This document shows positions 32,421 to 44,630 of a stretch of 64,000 nucleotides of DNA, in pieces. A model generated the notes under the pieces. That model was not told where the DNA came from. It ran no database searches and saw only the letters and a program-made list of their open reading frames with translations. Made by a program: the position numbers and the translations under genes. The DNA comes from Nissolia schottii (lineage: Eukaryota; Streptophyta; Magnoliopsida; Fabales; Fabaceae), in NCBI GenBank assembly GCA_003254905.1, contig QANU01099453.1, forward strand, positions 871,030 through 935,029, given 5' to 3'. Each line of letters opens with the position of its first letter. The first letter of the stretch is position 1.

Positions 32421-35048
32421 TTATGTTTGTAGTACTTTGTGTGCAACATTAATTGGTGAGCAAGCTATGTTCGATTCCCATATTTGTGTGGGCCATTATC
32501 TAGTGATGTCAAGTAAACATTTGCTTTTACAGTATTTACTCAAAAACTAATCATCACTTTCGTTCTTCGTGATCGTGAGGTATGTATGGTAATGTTAGTG
32601 CAAGAGAAATTACCAGTCATTAATTTGTATTTTATCTGTTTGCATCATTCTCCGATGTAGTCTATTGTTGCCGACACAATACTATTCACAATTTTTGGCT
32701 TGAATCACATCACATGGTTATTGTCATATTTAAGTCGCACCAAAAGCTATCTTACGATCTTCATTTACCAAACAGAAAAAATAAAAGCTACTATCTTCGA
32801 TTTTTGCTAATGATACCTGCCCTACCTTAAGCCAACATTTGTCTTGTGCGCATGGTAGGACGTCCTAATCACTTTATATCATTTTCCTATGTAGTTCATA
32901 CTTCAATTGTATATACATTTATATTCCTCAACTTCTTTCACATGTTTTCTTTTGCCCCCCACAAACAAGATTCTATGGTAGTGTGTCTAAGCATCCCTGT
33001 CAGAGAGTTCGAAAACACTGTCCAAGAAGATAACGGAAGCTTTACCGTGGCCCCAAATCTATAAACATGTTTGTTTTATATTTTTGTTATAAAGCCAAAC
33101 CGAACGAACCCTATTACAAAGTACACAATGGCCCGTTTGTTTCTGAGCGGCAAAATTGATCTTTCAAACGGGGTCTTGTTTCTACAAATCAAAACGAACA
33201 GCGTCACTGATATTAAAAGGTTTAAAAGACTTTAAGAGCAAAGAGTGAATATAAGTACGAGATATTAATAGTATAAAATGAGGATTTGGCTTCTGTACCC
33301 CGTTGTAGTATGATTATTGAATTGCAGGCCACGTGTAGATTTGGGGGGGGTTGGGTATGTCCCGTCCCTTTCCTTGGATTAAAGTAATTCCGCATTCCTC
33401 GGCTTTTCTCGGCCCTTAGGATTAGGGGACCTGACTTACTGGTACACCTGCTGCAAGCAAAGTGCCAAACGTAAATTAATGAATAGTGAAGAAAGGAGGG
33501 GGGGCATCATCTTCTTCACCCACCTGTTGTTATGTATTATGAGCAGCATCAAAAAAGCCTGAGTGCACTGACCCTGACCCCTCCTCACTGCACTGTACTT
33601 TCTAGTTTCTATATGTGAATAGTAAAAAGTTGATTATTCTGGCAGGGACCACACTTTCGCACCCCTCCTATCTATCTCTCAAAAGTAGGTGACCTATCAG
33701 TTCCGTACTAAGTAACTGGCCCTATCTTCTGTCACTTTTAATTTACTAGTATCTCTCTTTCTTTCTCTCTCTCTTTATCCTCTGTCGTTTCTCTCCAAAC
33801 TTCAAGGCTGCCAATGAATGGGCTAATCTGAGGACTCACTGTAACTTGGGGGGTTCTCCTCTTTGGTTTTTCCCTTTGTTGGGCTCTATGCTCTACGCTG
33901 TATCCCTAATGCCCTTAGCTGAACCATTCGCAATGAGTGCACCAACAAGATATCTTACCCAAACTATAAAAGTTATTAAAATACTGTCTCTGGACAATGA
34001 ATAACAAGAAAAGTATTAGATTGGGTAGAAAAAAAGAAAGTTGTAGTGTATATATTTGGATTAACTCTACCTCCTTGGTTTTCTTATCGCATCATGCATA
34101 CTAAAGATTTATTATTATTATTTCTCAGCAATTATCAGAGGGCACGATTCCTCTTAACAAGATAATGTTGGTGAGGGAGCGAGTTAATGCTAAAATTATC
34201 TACATGTGAGTGAACGAGGGTATAGCTATATCTAAAAGGAAAATTCCAAGGTTAACTCAATCCAGATGGTAAAACCTGTAGATTCATAAGCTAGATAAAT
34301 TATTCATGTTAATGCTACGTACGGATTAGGAAGGTAAACAGGAGAGACGGAACACATAAAAACACAACTGAGTTAAGGGCTTCCCAATAAAAGAATGATT
34401 GCATTTGTCTGGTTTAGATTTCTCAGAAAAATTTGGCTGCTCTTTGCCTATGATAAAAAGGAGCGTTACGAATGGGCACTCGCATCAATTGAAAACAAAT
34501 TCACCATCAAATCCACGCATAAAATACTAAAAGCTTAGCAAGTGGAGTTTTACCCTTAAAATTTGGATCCTACCATAGGTGCAATTCATGCGAAAAGTAG
34601 TATTGCAGGCAACTTAAGTTTTAAAAAAATGAAGGAAAGGACAACACGAACTCTAGTAATTAATAGTGGGTGATGTAGATTCTTCATAATTGGTGCTGGT
34701 CATATAAATTACTCTCGCGAATAAAAAAGCGTGAAATTGGTGGGTTCATTATTGGTCTTCTTTATGACATTAGAAGTCAAGAACAGGCTATCCTTAATAT
34801 TTGCATTGAAAGCGACCTGCTTGGAAAGTTGCACACACGCAAACGAGTATAGTTACGCCAACCTATGTCAAAATTGAATTATTTTTGCCCCCATAACCCC
34901 GTATGATTTAGCCACATATTCGCTTTTCGAACGTAGGATAACATGGTAAGTGGAGGGTTTTTGAGGTTAAGGTTATGTATGGTTGGCATGTTAATCATGA
35001 GTGAAGAGGAATGATTGAACAGAAGACTGAAAATGAAGTTTAATTAAT
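32421..35048. other. Intergenic DNA
   Basis: About 2.6 kb with no recognised gene. CCCGTTTGTTTCTGAGCGGC near 33131 resembles a MITE terminus, and TTTCAAACGGGG about 25 bp on forms a partial inverted match, but no full element was defined. Pyrimidine-rich stretches at 33660-33800 are unexplained. Confidence 0.35.
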
Positions 35049-35105
35049 GTCACTCCACTTTAAACTGAAAGTGAAGTTTACTCCACTTTAAATGAGTGGA
35101 GTGAC
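35049..35105. repeat. Imperfect palindrome of 57 bp
   Basis: GTCACTCCACTTTAAA at the left pairs with TTTAAA and GAGTGGAGTGAC at the right. The centre contains a further direct copy of CTCCACTTTAAA. It may be a terminal relic of a foldback element. Confidence 0.6.
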
Positions 35106-37342
35106 ATGTATGTGAGTTGCACACCTTATAAAGTTAAAAGTAAATTTAAGTATAATTATGAAAAATAAAATGAATGCTTAAAAGGTATTTTTTAATTAAA
35201 CTTCAAAATATCAAAGTAAATTACACCATTCTCTTATAAAAAAAAAAATCTTATTGCATAGTCATTCTTTCTATTTTAAAAATATACACTCTTTTCCTCT
35301 CCAAGAAAAAGATATGTTTAGCCACTAAAATTAATTAAATAGTAAGATGTTTAAGTAATATATATAAGATCTTAGATATAAATCTAGTTGCGACCAATAT
35401 AATTTTTAAAGATAAAGACATGTTGCACTTTAATCTTTTTTGTTTTTTTGAAAAATTTTATTATTTTATATGTATTATCATTTTTTACCAAAATACCCTT
35501 TAAATACTAATGATAATAAATATTGAAATATATTTTTTTACAAAGTTAATAGATATGTGACTGATAAGAATATAATGAAATAATGCACATATATTTTTTT
35601 ATTTTTTTAATAAGAAAAATTATTAAATAACAAAAAAAATGTGACAATTCTTGTAAAAAATTAAGAAACAAAGAAGAACTACTCGTGAAAAATTAAGAAA
35701 CATACTTTACACTTTCAAAATTNACTCGTGAAGGATAGGATTAGCACCAGTCCTTGCGGCTCAGGTTGTATCCACCGAAGAATCAGGCTGCAACAATCCA
35801 CTATTCCAAAACAGCAAGCAAGCAACTCGGCAAAAAAAAACAATTGTCCAAACAAAAATAATGTTCCCAGAGTACAGCTTACGAAAATTTCAATTAATCA
35901 TATATAGCTACTTTTAAAATGAACCAGACACTTACCTGATTTAAAATGGTACGGGTTAGAAGTAAGAAATTTTAAAAGCTTAAGGACAATTTTAAAAAAA
36001 TAATAAAAAATGATGTTGTTAATCACTCTTCCTCTCCCTCCTCTCTCTTCCTCTCTTCTCCTTCTCTCTTGCACCGGTGACTGTTGCCGCCGCCATTGCC
36101 GCCACTGCAAATCTAGATAATATATTTCTCCATTTTTCATTTTCAATTACTGGGTGAGGGCTTTTTTTTTGGGGGTTGACGAAAATGGAGTGTTAGATCT
36201 GGATATCTTATTGCATTATACCCTCCATGATTTTCGACTTTTTGTGACAAAATATTAGATCTGGGTTTGTTGATCGATTTTCTCAGATCTGTGATAGTAG
36301 TGTTGAGTAATGACTTCTTGGTGTTAGATCGAAAAAATTCCAGATCTATATCTGAAGGTTGATAAGAATATATCAGAAAAATCAAGAAAATAAAAAGAGT
36401 CTTGTACTTCTTGTTTGTTCTCCGTCGAGGGTTGTTCCGTGGTGGCTTGCCGGTCACCATGTCCAACGTGACCTCCACCACAGCTCCACATATGAGAGTG
36501 AGGGAGGAAGAAAATCAGGATAGTGGAGACAACAAGAGATGGAGCAAATCAGAAGGGGTGACAAATGCGGACGACAGTGGTGGCAGACGTTGGGCCGTGG
36601 TTGGGACGGCAGAAGAAGGAAGCGGAAGATGGGGGCGTCCGGAGAGTTGCTTATATGCGAGAGAAATGAGAGATTGATAATTTTAATTAACTCTAATTAA
36701 TTTATAATTTGCTAAATATTCAATTATTATATAGTTTGGTATTAACCGCAAAAATTTATTGTATATTATACTATTTTATTTTTACAAAATTTTAGAATTT
36801 AAACCATAAACAATAAAAATCGTCGGATCGAACATCAATAATTAAAAGACTTTGATTAATTTAGATTAGGTAAATACTTCGTCCATGTTAAAAGGCTCCA
36901 TAATATATCTATGGATACTATAGTTTAGAGTTTAGTACATAAATATTTAAATTAATACCAAAGATAGTTTCTTCCGTATGAATATTTTACAACAGTATCT
37001 GACTTGTATTCTCAGCCGTCATGATCACGAAACCATCTTTTATTTATTTTTTGTTGTTGTTGTAAATTTGTTCAATTTTATGGTGTATATGGAAACAATA
37101 TTTTATTGTTACTTGAGTTTGTCCAAATATCGCAATGCACATTTTAAATGCTTGGATAAGTGGTTCCTTCTTAGGTGTCCACCAACAAATGTTGAATTTT
37201 GAGTGTGCACCGTCTTATGACTAGTAAATGTAAATTATTTGGTTTTTTATATTAAATAAAATATGAAAAGGACATGAATAGACTTTTGTAAATTTTCAAA
37301 ACTATCCTTTAACTTGAGAGCTCAGAGACAGTGGCGCTACTA
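35106..37342. other. Intergenic DNA with an unclassified repeat-like block
   Basis: AT-rich up to about 35700. A single N lies at 35723, followed by an abrupt change of composition, so a contig join or polymorphic base is likely there. At 36000-36670 a pyrimidine-rich then purine-rich block with CTTGCACCGGTGACTGTTGC and several TTAGATCTG/CAGATCT words looks repeat-derived. ORFs at 36143-36481 (minus) and 36402-36677 (plus) overlap antisense and show no known family. Confidence 0.35.
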
Positions 37343-37968
37343 GGTCCTCCTCATTCATTGAGTCAACTTAGCCAACCACCACCCACATCTCCTTCACCTT
37401 CTACTTTGACTTCTTGTCCTCCACTATCCACGCCACCGCCCTCTTCTCCCTCTAAAGCCCTCACTCCCGCCCTTTCTTCCTCGATGCCCGCTCCCTAACC
37501 GTCCACTCCACCCTTGACCCCGCCGCCAATTCCCCGATCCCATCAAGGGCTCCAAGCTCACCCTTTCCCTCTCCGCCCACTCCTTCTTCACCTCCCCTTC
37601 CTCCTTCGCGCTCCAGTGGCTCCTCCCTCCCCAAACCTTCAACAAGACCCACCCCTTCGTCTACACTCAGTGCCAGGCCATTCACGAGCGCTCCGTCTTC
37701 CCCGGCGGTCAGGATACACTACTCCACCCGATTGAACATCCCCGATCAGCTATTAGCAGCTATGGCCGCGAGGCACATGGAACGGGATCGCCGAGCGAGG
37801 ACGACGACGACGCTGGCCTTGGGATCTTGTTCCTTTGAGCTATCTTGGTGCACGAAGGGGAGGATGATGGAGGAGTTCGTGATGGATCAGCCGGTGCCAT
37901 CGTGCCTATTCGTGTTCGTGGTTGGGAAGCTCAGGAACTTGATAAGTTACCATAGCTACAAACCATAA
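37343..37968 (+). pseudogene. Fragment of a leukotriene-A4-hydrolase-type M1 aminopeptidase gene
   Basis: In shifting frames the sequence gives THISFTFYFDFLSSTIHATA, then FALQWLLPPQTFNKTHPFVY followed by TQCQAIHERSVFP, then LNIPDQL, MAARHMERD and GRMMEEFVMDQPVP. In that order these match the N-terminal beta domain of plant LTA4H-like aminopeptidases (gene At5g13520 type). In intact relatives the regions are contiguous. Here there are stops, at least two frameshifts and no HEXXH zinc-site region, so only about the first third remains. No intron was seen across the retained part. Whether this is a processed copy or a truncated duplicate is open. Confidence 0.82.
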
Positions 37969-38099
37969 AGGCTTATGCCCATGGTTATTAAAATCGCCCG
38001 TTAACTCGTAAATTAGCATGAGTTTACGTTTCTAAGTAGTAAAATTGAATTTACTCGCATATAAACTCATTTTTGGGTAAACTCGTGTAAAATTCTCGT
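37969..38099. other. Spacer with short internal repeats
   Basis: Contains repeated phrases like AACTCGTRWAA and TTTACTCGCATATAAACTC. No gene. Confidence 0.3.
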
Positions 38100-38291
38100 A
38101 CATTATTCAGATGAGATGAGAGTGTAAGTGGGAGAGTCTTAGAGACTTAGATTATGATTTCTTTAAAAAAATTAAATAATAAAATTATATTAATAAATAT
38201 GATTGCATAAAATGTTATAAAAAGTAATGATAATCTAGTGAATAAATTATTGTTATGAATGGTAGAAGTCTTGGGTTCAAGTCCCATTGAA
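38100..38291 (+). repeat. Dispersed repeat, copy 2 (SINE-like)
   Basis: Closely related along its length to 26505-26705. It holds TAATCTAGTG (A-box position) and GGGTTCAAGTCCC (B-box position), spaced as in a tRNA-like Pol III promoter. An AT-rich tail follows. No target duplication was found. Confidence 0.55.
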
Positions 38292-38552
38292 AGCAATTAT
38301 TGCATTTTTTGATTAAGTAATTTTTTTCCTTAATAACAAATTACTTAATTGGAACAATTAAAAGTCTGATAACATAATTTCATTTTTACCCCCGCCACAT
38401 GTCACAATTTTATTGGACATTTCAAAATTCTCACTCATGAGAAACTCTTCCTCATCCCACCATAGGATGACCCTAATTTTTATTAAAGATGTAACAAAAA
38501 AAGCCAAAAGGAACGTACATTAATGCACTAAAAGGAGCAGTAATATAAAGTC
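38292..38552. other. Intergenic spacer
   Basis: AT-rich, no feature recognised. Confidence 0.3.
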
Positions 38553-38905
38553 ATGCTATATTACAACAATAATTCCACTATTTGTACATTCAAAAAATTG
38601 ACACCTATATACACTCACATGGAATTATAAAGCAAAAAATAAATATTATCAAACACATTAATGAGCAATATTAAACACAAGTGTATCCATGCACACATAA
38701 AACATCGAAACAACATCATTAAATACATAAACGAGTAAATATTAAACACACGTGTGTTCTTGCATGCATAAATGTTCAATGATAATATTTATTTTTATAT
38801 GTTATAATGTTTATTTCTCTATTTTATAATATTTGTTTCTCTACGTGAGTGTACACATATATTAATTATTTTTAGTATACAAATAGTATTTTTGTTATAT
38901 AACAA
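38553..38905. mobile_element. MITE-like element with inverted ends
   Basis: The left end TATATTACAACAATAATTCC continues to CACTATTTGTACA. The right end (minus strand) reads TATATAACAAAAATACTATT and continues to TGTATACT. Both then reach TACACTCAC. That is an imperfect inverted repeat of about 60 bp around an AT-rich centre. A related copy lies at 27768-28035. The target duplication is unclear, perhaps a short AT-rich one. Confidence 0.55.
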
Positions 38906-40539
38906 CAACAACCCGACAATCGTATTTTTAAGGATGTGAAATTTATGGTGAACCTAAACCCTAAACTTCTACTATAAAAGACTCTACATCTTTTATGAGT
39001 GTAATTATCTAAAAGTTTGTAAATTAAGTTGCCATAATATCATCTTACATAAACATTTCATACACTTACATTTGGACTTAAAATGGAGAGATGCCCTTCG
39101 TTGTTGAACTTAACTAGCTAGAGTATTTTTCTTTTTCTCTTTTTGAAAAATATTAGGAACAAATAAAAAATTTAGAGAAAACATGAAATTAAATTTTATA
39201 ATATATAAATCAATAAATATTTATTGTAAAAAAAAAAAAGATAGCTTACACCAAGTCTTGATTCTTGAGTTGAGAATAGAAGACAAAATGAAAAGCCAAA
39301 TTAAAAAAGAATTATCTTGATGCTATTTTTTAGTGAAAAATGAACAAATGAGCATAATCTTAATGGAAGATGTTTAAATAATGAAGTGAGAAACGATGAG
39401 AAAGATTGAAGACAAACTGTGCATAGAAGTAGAAATTAGATAAATTGATGGATTCTACGAGACACTTATTGTATTTGGTGTTAGAATAAAATGAAGAGAA
39501 AAGTAATAAGGTTCTACTTTCTTTTGGTATAGTACAACTAGCTTGTGTTGCTTTTCATCTTTTAACATTTTGGCATTTCAATATCATTAGGCAATAACAT
39601 GTGATCAAAGAAATGAAAATAGACTAGATTTTAGCTTGTCTATTTGAAGCTATAATTTGTAAAATAATCAATGAAATAAATAAATAAAGGGCCAACTTCT
39701 TTCAATTCTCCATTTTGTGGGGGCAAACTTAGTGGGATTACAACTTACATATTACATATTACATATTACATATGTACTTATAGTAACTAACAAAATTTCA
39801 AAATCTTAGTGGGGGCATATGCCCCCCACCCATTCATATGTAGATCCGACACTGCCATAACATATACGAAAGGCAATGAAGAGGGTGAATTGAAGCAGGG
39901 ATTCCCCGTTCTGTCCAATGCATTGTTGTTGGATCCTTAGATGAACCACCCTTCATGTCATGTGCATGCATGTCGTGTCATGAGATGAAATGCGAGAACC
40001 ATGTCATGTGATTATCTTATTAGAAAAATATTTTATGTATAACTTAAAATTTGTTAATTTTTATATAATTCACTCTCTTTAATACGTGTTTTTTATTTTT
40101 TTCTTATTCTTTATTTTTTTTTCTTTTCTTCCTCAGTATCTCATCATTTTTTTCATTTTTATCTTATTCTTTATGAATTCTAGAGTTTTCATTTTCATTT
40201 TCATTATATTCATTATTTTTTATTTTTCAAATGTTTGTCCGTGTGAGTAAAAAAGTTTGTGCATGTGTATAAAAAAGTGTACATTTTTGTTCAAAAGTTT
40301 GTGCATGTAAACACAAGTTTTCTTCATTTTTGTTTTTGTTTACATTTCCATTTCCATCATATTTTGTTATATGCTTTAAAATGTTTGTGCGTGGTAGAGA
40401 GTGAGAGTGGGGAGATGGAGAGATGGTGCAACAGTTACTTTTTGCTATTTTAATGCGTCTCAAATCTAGTTTGATTTGGTTTCATATTTAAACAAGTGTG
40501 TACATGTGTATAAAAAAATTTGTGCATATGCATAAAAAA

Positions 40540-40584
<45 letters not shown>

Positions 40585-41927
40585 TTTATACACTCAATAT
40601 CCCTGCATAAATTATAATTAACAATATAATGAACCATATTTAAATTATACGCCTAGCATTATAATTTAATATGTGAAACTCTCTTCGTTCCCTTTCTTCA
40701 CACCCCGTTTCAAGGCAAACATGGCCGTTGAATTGTCAAAATTAATTGCAATCAGTCACCAATATTAGTGCAGCAGCTTAGTGCAACCCTAACAACTTAA
40801 CTTTCACGCTTCAACTTAATTTGACATATCTAATACTATATATGTAACAGCGGAATTGGTAAACACATTTCATTCGGCTTTGATTCAGGGGCTTTAAAGT
40901 GGTGATTCAGACATACAACCATCGGGTATTTATTTGCACTGCACGCATAGTTTAGTTTGTAAAGTGTAATCACTTTTTGTCTAATCATTATTCAGCCATG
41001 TACTTAATTACCAGTATAATATAAACCAGCATGAAACCCTTCCCTTTTTTACTTTCTTATGGTGGAGAGAGGAAACAAAGGTGGCGGATCGTACGGAAGA
41101 ATATTGAAGAGTTAGAACACTATGGTGAAGCAATAATTGATATGTTTTGCTTCTTTAAATTGAACTTGTATTTACGTCCAACAAGATTCAGTGTGGCACC
41201 ATGCAAAGTGCAAACTCAAATGTGGATTTTAATTGCTACCAGTGTGATTGATATTCCAGGGCTCCCAAACTCGATTCTGCAGAGCCAACAAAAGTGGGGC
41301 AAAAAAGAAGAAAAAAAAAAAAACTCACTTCTGAGCCTCCCAACATTGATTCTACAAGACTACAAAAAATCCAAACATCCGCTAGGTCATCGGGCTATTT
41401 TCCGCCATGCCTGGCTATTGACAGCAAAAGGTATTCAAATATGGTGAGGATTACGTTCCATTAATTAATCAGATTTCATGTTTATACATTATTGCACAAA
41501 GTTATCACTTATAACTATTTGAGTTTAAGTGTAATAATTTTACACTATTAATTAACGAGTATATCCTAGTGTAAAAATTGCACACCTAATCACATGCACA
41601 ATTCTATCATTAATTTTTAACATTTTAGCTTTTTTAAAAGGTGACTATATACACATTATAAGGTTATATTCAATAAGTTATTAAAATTGTTTTAGTGTTA
41701 AGAGTTTGGATAATATGTCTAAAATCGTAAGTTCAAATCATATTGGAGTCAATATAATGTATTTTTTAAAGTTTAAAAAAAAATATTGTATATATGCAAT
41801 TTTATCTTAAGATGATACATTGTTTTTTCTCTTCTTTTTTTTTTTTTGTAATAAGAAAAATATGTTTGAATGTAAGTCTTTGGAAAATCAAAACAAACGA
41901 CCGTAGTTTCTGTAAATATTAATAGTC
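38906..41927. other. Intergenic AT-rich DNA
   Basis: About 3 kb without a supported gene. A TTACATA pentamer-to-heptamer repeat lies at about 39746-39772. A GGGGGCATATGCCCCCCAC palindrome at about 39811-39830 resembles the end of a dispersed repeat. An (AT)n tract lies at 40543-40580. TTTGTGCATGTGTATAAAAA-like phrases recur at 40255-40320 and 40495-40540. The ORF at 41031-41447 (138 aa) has Lys-rich and hydrophobic patches and no known motif; I do not call it a gene. Confidence 0.35.
40543..40580. repeat. (AT)n microsatellite
   Basis: Nearly uninterrupted TA/AT dinucleotide run of about 38 bp. Confidence 0.9.
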
Positions 41928-42209
41928 GACAATTTTACTCTTTTGCCCCTATCATACAAACTATTTACGAAAGTACCACTGTTTTGAAACATATTACAGG
42001 AGTACCACTGTTTTGAAAACATATTACAGGAGTACCACTGTTTTGAAAACATAACATGTTTTGCACAATGTAAAAGTACAAAAACTTTTTTCAAAACAGT
42101 GGTACTCCTGTAATATGTTTTCAAAACAGTGATATTCCTGTAATATGTTTCAAAATAGTGGTACTTTCGTAAATAGTTTGTATGATAGGGGCAAAAGAGC
42201 AAAATTGTC
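41928..42209. mobile_element. Foldback MITE, 282 bp, with perfect 9-bp target duplication
   Basis: TTAATAGTC at 41919-41927 and again at 42210-42218 flank inverted ends GACAATTTTACTCTTTTGCC (left) and GACAATTTTGCTCTTTTGCC (right, minus strand). The inverted repeat runs through almost the whole element. Each arm contains two to three tandem copies of a unit of about 30 bp (AGTACCACTGTTTTGAAAAC then ATATTACAGG). The 9-bp duplication points to the Mutator superfamily. The near-perfect arms suggest a recent origin, and a transcript would fold into one long hairpin. Confidence 0.92.
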
Positions 42210-42218
42210 TTAATAGTC

Positions 42219-43594
42219 TAGCAAAGATTGATATGTCACCTAAAATCTCTTTTGCCAAATAAGTCGCAATGGACACTTGTAGAAGCCTTTTATGTATATA
42301 TATATATATATAGTGTTTGATACATTGCCTTCAAAATTACCAGATAATCTAAATTACATTTTAAAAATATTATCACTTGTCAAATTATTAGTAATGTTAC
42401 TTTAATGTGTTTGATATACACATGTCATGTAATTAGAATTTACATTTCATTACATTATATTGTTTAGTATATAAAAAAGAATTCAAGATAATATACATTA
42501 CTTATTATTATCGTTAATTTTATTATTACTATTTTTCTTATTATTATTTATGATTACTTAAATTTAATAATTCGAATACACACTTTTCATGGATTAACTG
42601 AATAATCCAAATTACCAAATACTATATTAAAAGAATAAAGTCAATGCATATAATTTTGATTTCGACTTTCAATGATACAAGATAGCGACACTTGCCTAAG
42701 TAAGCAGTCAGTAATATTTTACTTAATTAAATTTGGTTCTGATATTACAGGAAACAAATATCAAACGGAGAATCAATATAAACAAACACTTCCCGTGGTT
42801 TCAACTGGAACACAAAGGATAACCAGAGTCAATAGCATGACAAATTCTTAATTAGGTGACAGATTAAATAAAAAATAAAATTAAAAAACATAGGAGAATA
42901 GATTCAACAAAAATTTATTTCTTATTCTACTTGAGTATTTTTAATACAAAATGTTCATTAATAATACTTTTAAAACTTAAAATAAGAGCATTTTGAATAT
43001 AGATAATCCTTAAAACTTCATTAACAGAGTGCTAAATTTAGTATAACCCTACATTAAGTATTTTTTTTAGGCAGTATTTGATATGCATTTTGAGACAAAA
43101 AAATAGGAAGACAGTGAAGACAAAAACATGTTTAGAAAAGGAAACAGAAACATAAAACTTAAAATTATTTGTCTTAGGATAATTTTTCAACTAATTTTTA
43201 TACATCTAAAAAAAATATAAAAAAGATTTCTAAGATGCTTCCCCGTTGTCCTTATCGTACCTCCAAAATAAATGAACACAAGAGATACGTTTCTATTGTC
43301 TTGCGTCTATATTTTCTATCTCACAACGCTTACCAAACACTACCTTAAAGGCTTTGAACTAGAGAAATAAAGAGTATGTTTACAAGTTTTATTTTTTTAG
43401 ACATAAAAAAAAACTCCTCCAAAATAAAACTCAAGACTTGTTATCATCCAACCCATCTATTATAGTAGTTTCCTAACACACTTGTGTCCCATCTTTAACT
43501 GCGGACAAGTAGAAGGAAATAACAAGTTATTACCCGAAAGTAATAAAAGGAAAAGATTTCAAAGTACTGTAAAGGAAAGAGTCATGGAAATATA
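42219..43594. other. Intergenic AT-rich DNA
   Basis: About 1.4 kb, strongly AT-rich, with a short (TA)n run at 42295-42312. No gene or delimited element recognised. Confidence 0.35.
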
Positions 43595-44081
43595 TGGCCC
43601 GTTTGGGCTTTTAAAAAAAAACACTTAAAAAAATTAACTAGCTTTAAAATATTTTTAAAAATATATTCTTTTTAAACAATGTAAAATACCAATTTTTTTA
43701 AAAAGATTTTACTTTGAAAAAAACAGTTGTGATATTTAGTAAAATTATAAACTAAAAAAATGCGATTTTCAATAAAATCACTTTGTAATTATAAACTAAA
43801 CCTTCTAAAAAAAATTATACTTACAAATAACCTCACTCAGCATAATTTTAAAAAATGCTTATTTTAGTTATAATTTTAAATATATATTTTTTAAAAATTT
43901 AATTTACAATTACAACGTAATTTTACTAAAAATCACGGCTTCCACTTTTAGTAAAATCTTACAAACTTTAAAAATATATATATTTTACATTATTTAGTGT
44001 TTAAAAAAGTATTTTTTTTAAAAAATTATATTTTAACAATTTTTTAAAGTTTTTTTTAAAAAAAATTAATCCAAACAAGAT
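43595..44081. mobile_element. AT-rich MITE of about 490 bp with long inverted repeats
   Basis: The left end TGGCCCGTTTGGGCTTTTAA and the right end (minus strand) ATCTTGTTTGGATTAATTTT begin an imperfect inverted repeat that continues inward for more than 200 bp. Matching blocks include AATGTAAAATA, AGTAAAATTA and TTGTAATTRTAAA in both arms. AAATATA directly precedes the left end and directly follows the right end (44082-44088), a possible target duplication. No coding capacity. Confidence 0.7.
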
Positions 44082-44630
44082 AAATATAACTAAGAAAAAT
44101 ATTTTTTTTAAAGCCAATCCGAACCAACTTCTAAACTTTTAGAAGTGAAACAGAAAGGCTGCATGATATAAACAAGTTCAGATGTCTGCCGCGTTACGAT
44201 TGGTCCTGCTGTATCCTACTGTGACTATATGTTATATCAAGCCTCATCAACCGATCAACTTAAACCCACCATAATAACCTCCAATGGCCTAGTTCAAATT
44301 GAGACCATTTTTTACCCAAAACAATTAAGACAATTTGCCAGCCGTCTGCTAACCATAACAATTCAGTGAGAGCCAGATTCCAGTGTTTGCAAGTGAAGCT
44401 AAGTAAAGAAGAGAGTGCTATCGGCATTTACAATTTGTCCATCTGATGGCAAAGTAGTGTAATGAAATTATGGGTACCCGAGTTCTCACAGAACTGATTA
44501 GAGGAATCTTGACGTTTTCGAGACAGGTAAGACTTCCATTGACAGATGTTTGAGGGCCCATAAAAGCATAACAGTTGTAACAAGGTCACCACCTTGAATC
44601 CTTTTCTGGTAGATCAATGGGTGCAAGTGC
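44082..44630 (-). other. Intergenic DNA and 3' UTR of the CNOT4-like gene
   Basis: The part next to 44630 is probably the 3' UTR of the minus-strand CNOT4-like gene (to about 44350). No other gene seen. Confidence 0.45.

Noticed and set aside
37424-37685. Gly/Arg/Glu-rich minus-strand ORFs
   Set aside because: Antisense shadows of the LTA4H-type pseudogene fragment.
41031-41447. 138-codon ORF as a new gene
   Set aside because: No recognisable domain, low-complexity Lys run, no splice or promoter context; chance cannot be excluded.
41888-42202. 104-codon ORF with WYSCNMF repeats as a repeat protein
   Set aside because: It lies inside the foldback MITE, and the peptide repeats come from its 30-bp DNA repeats.
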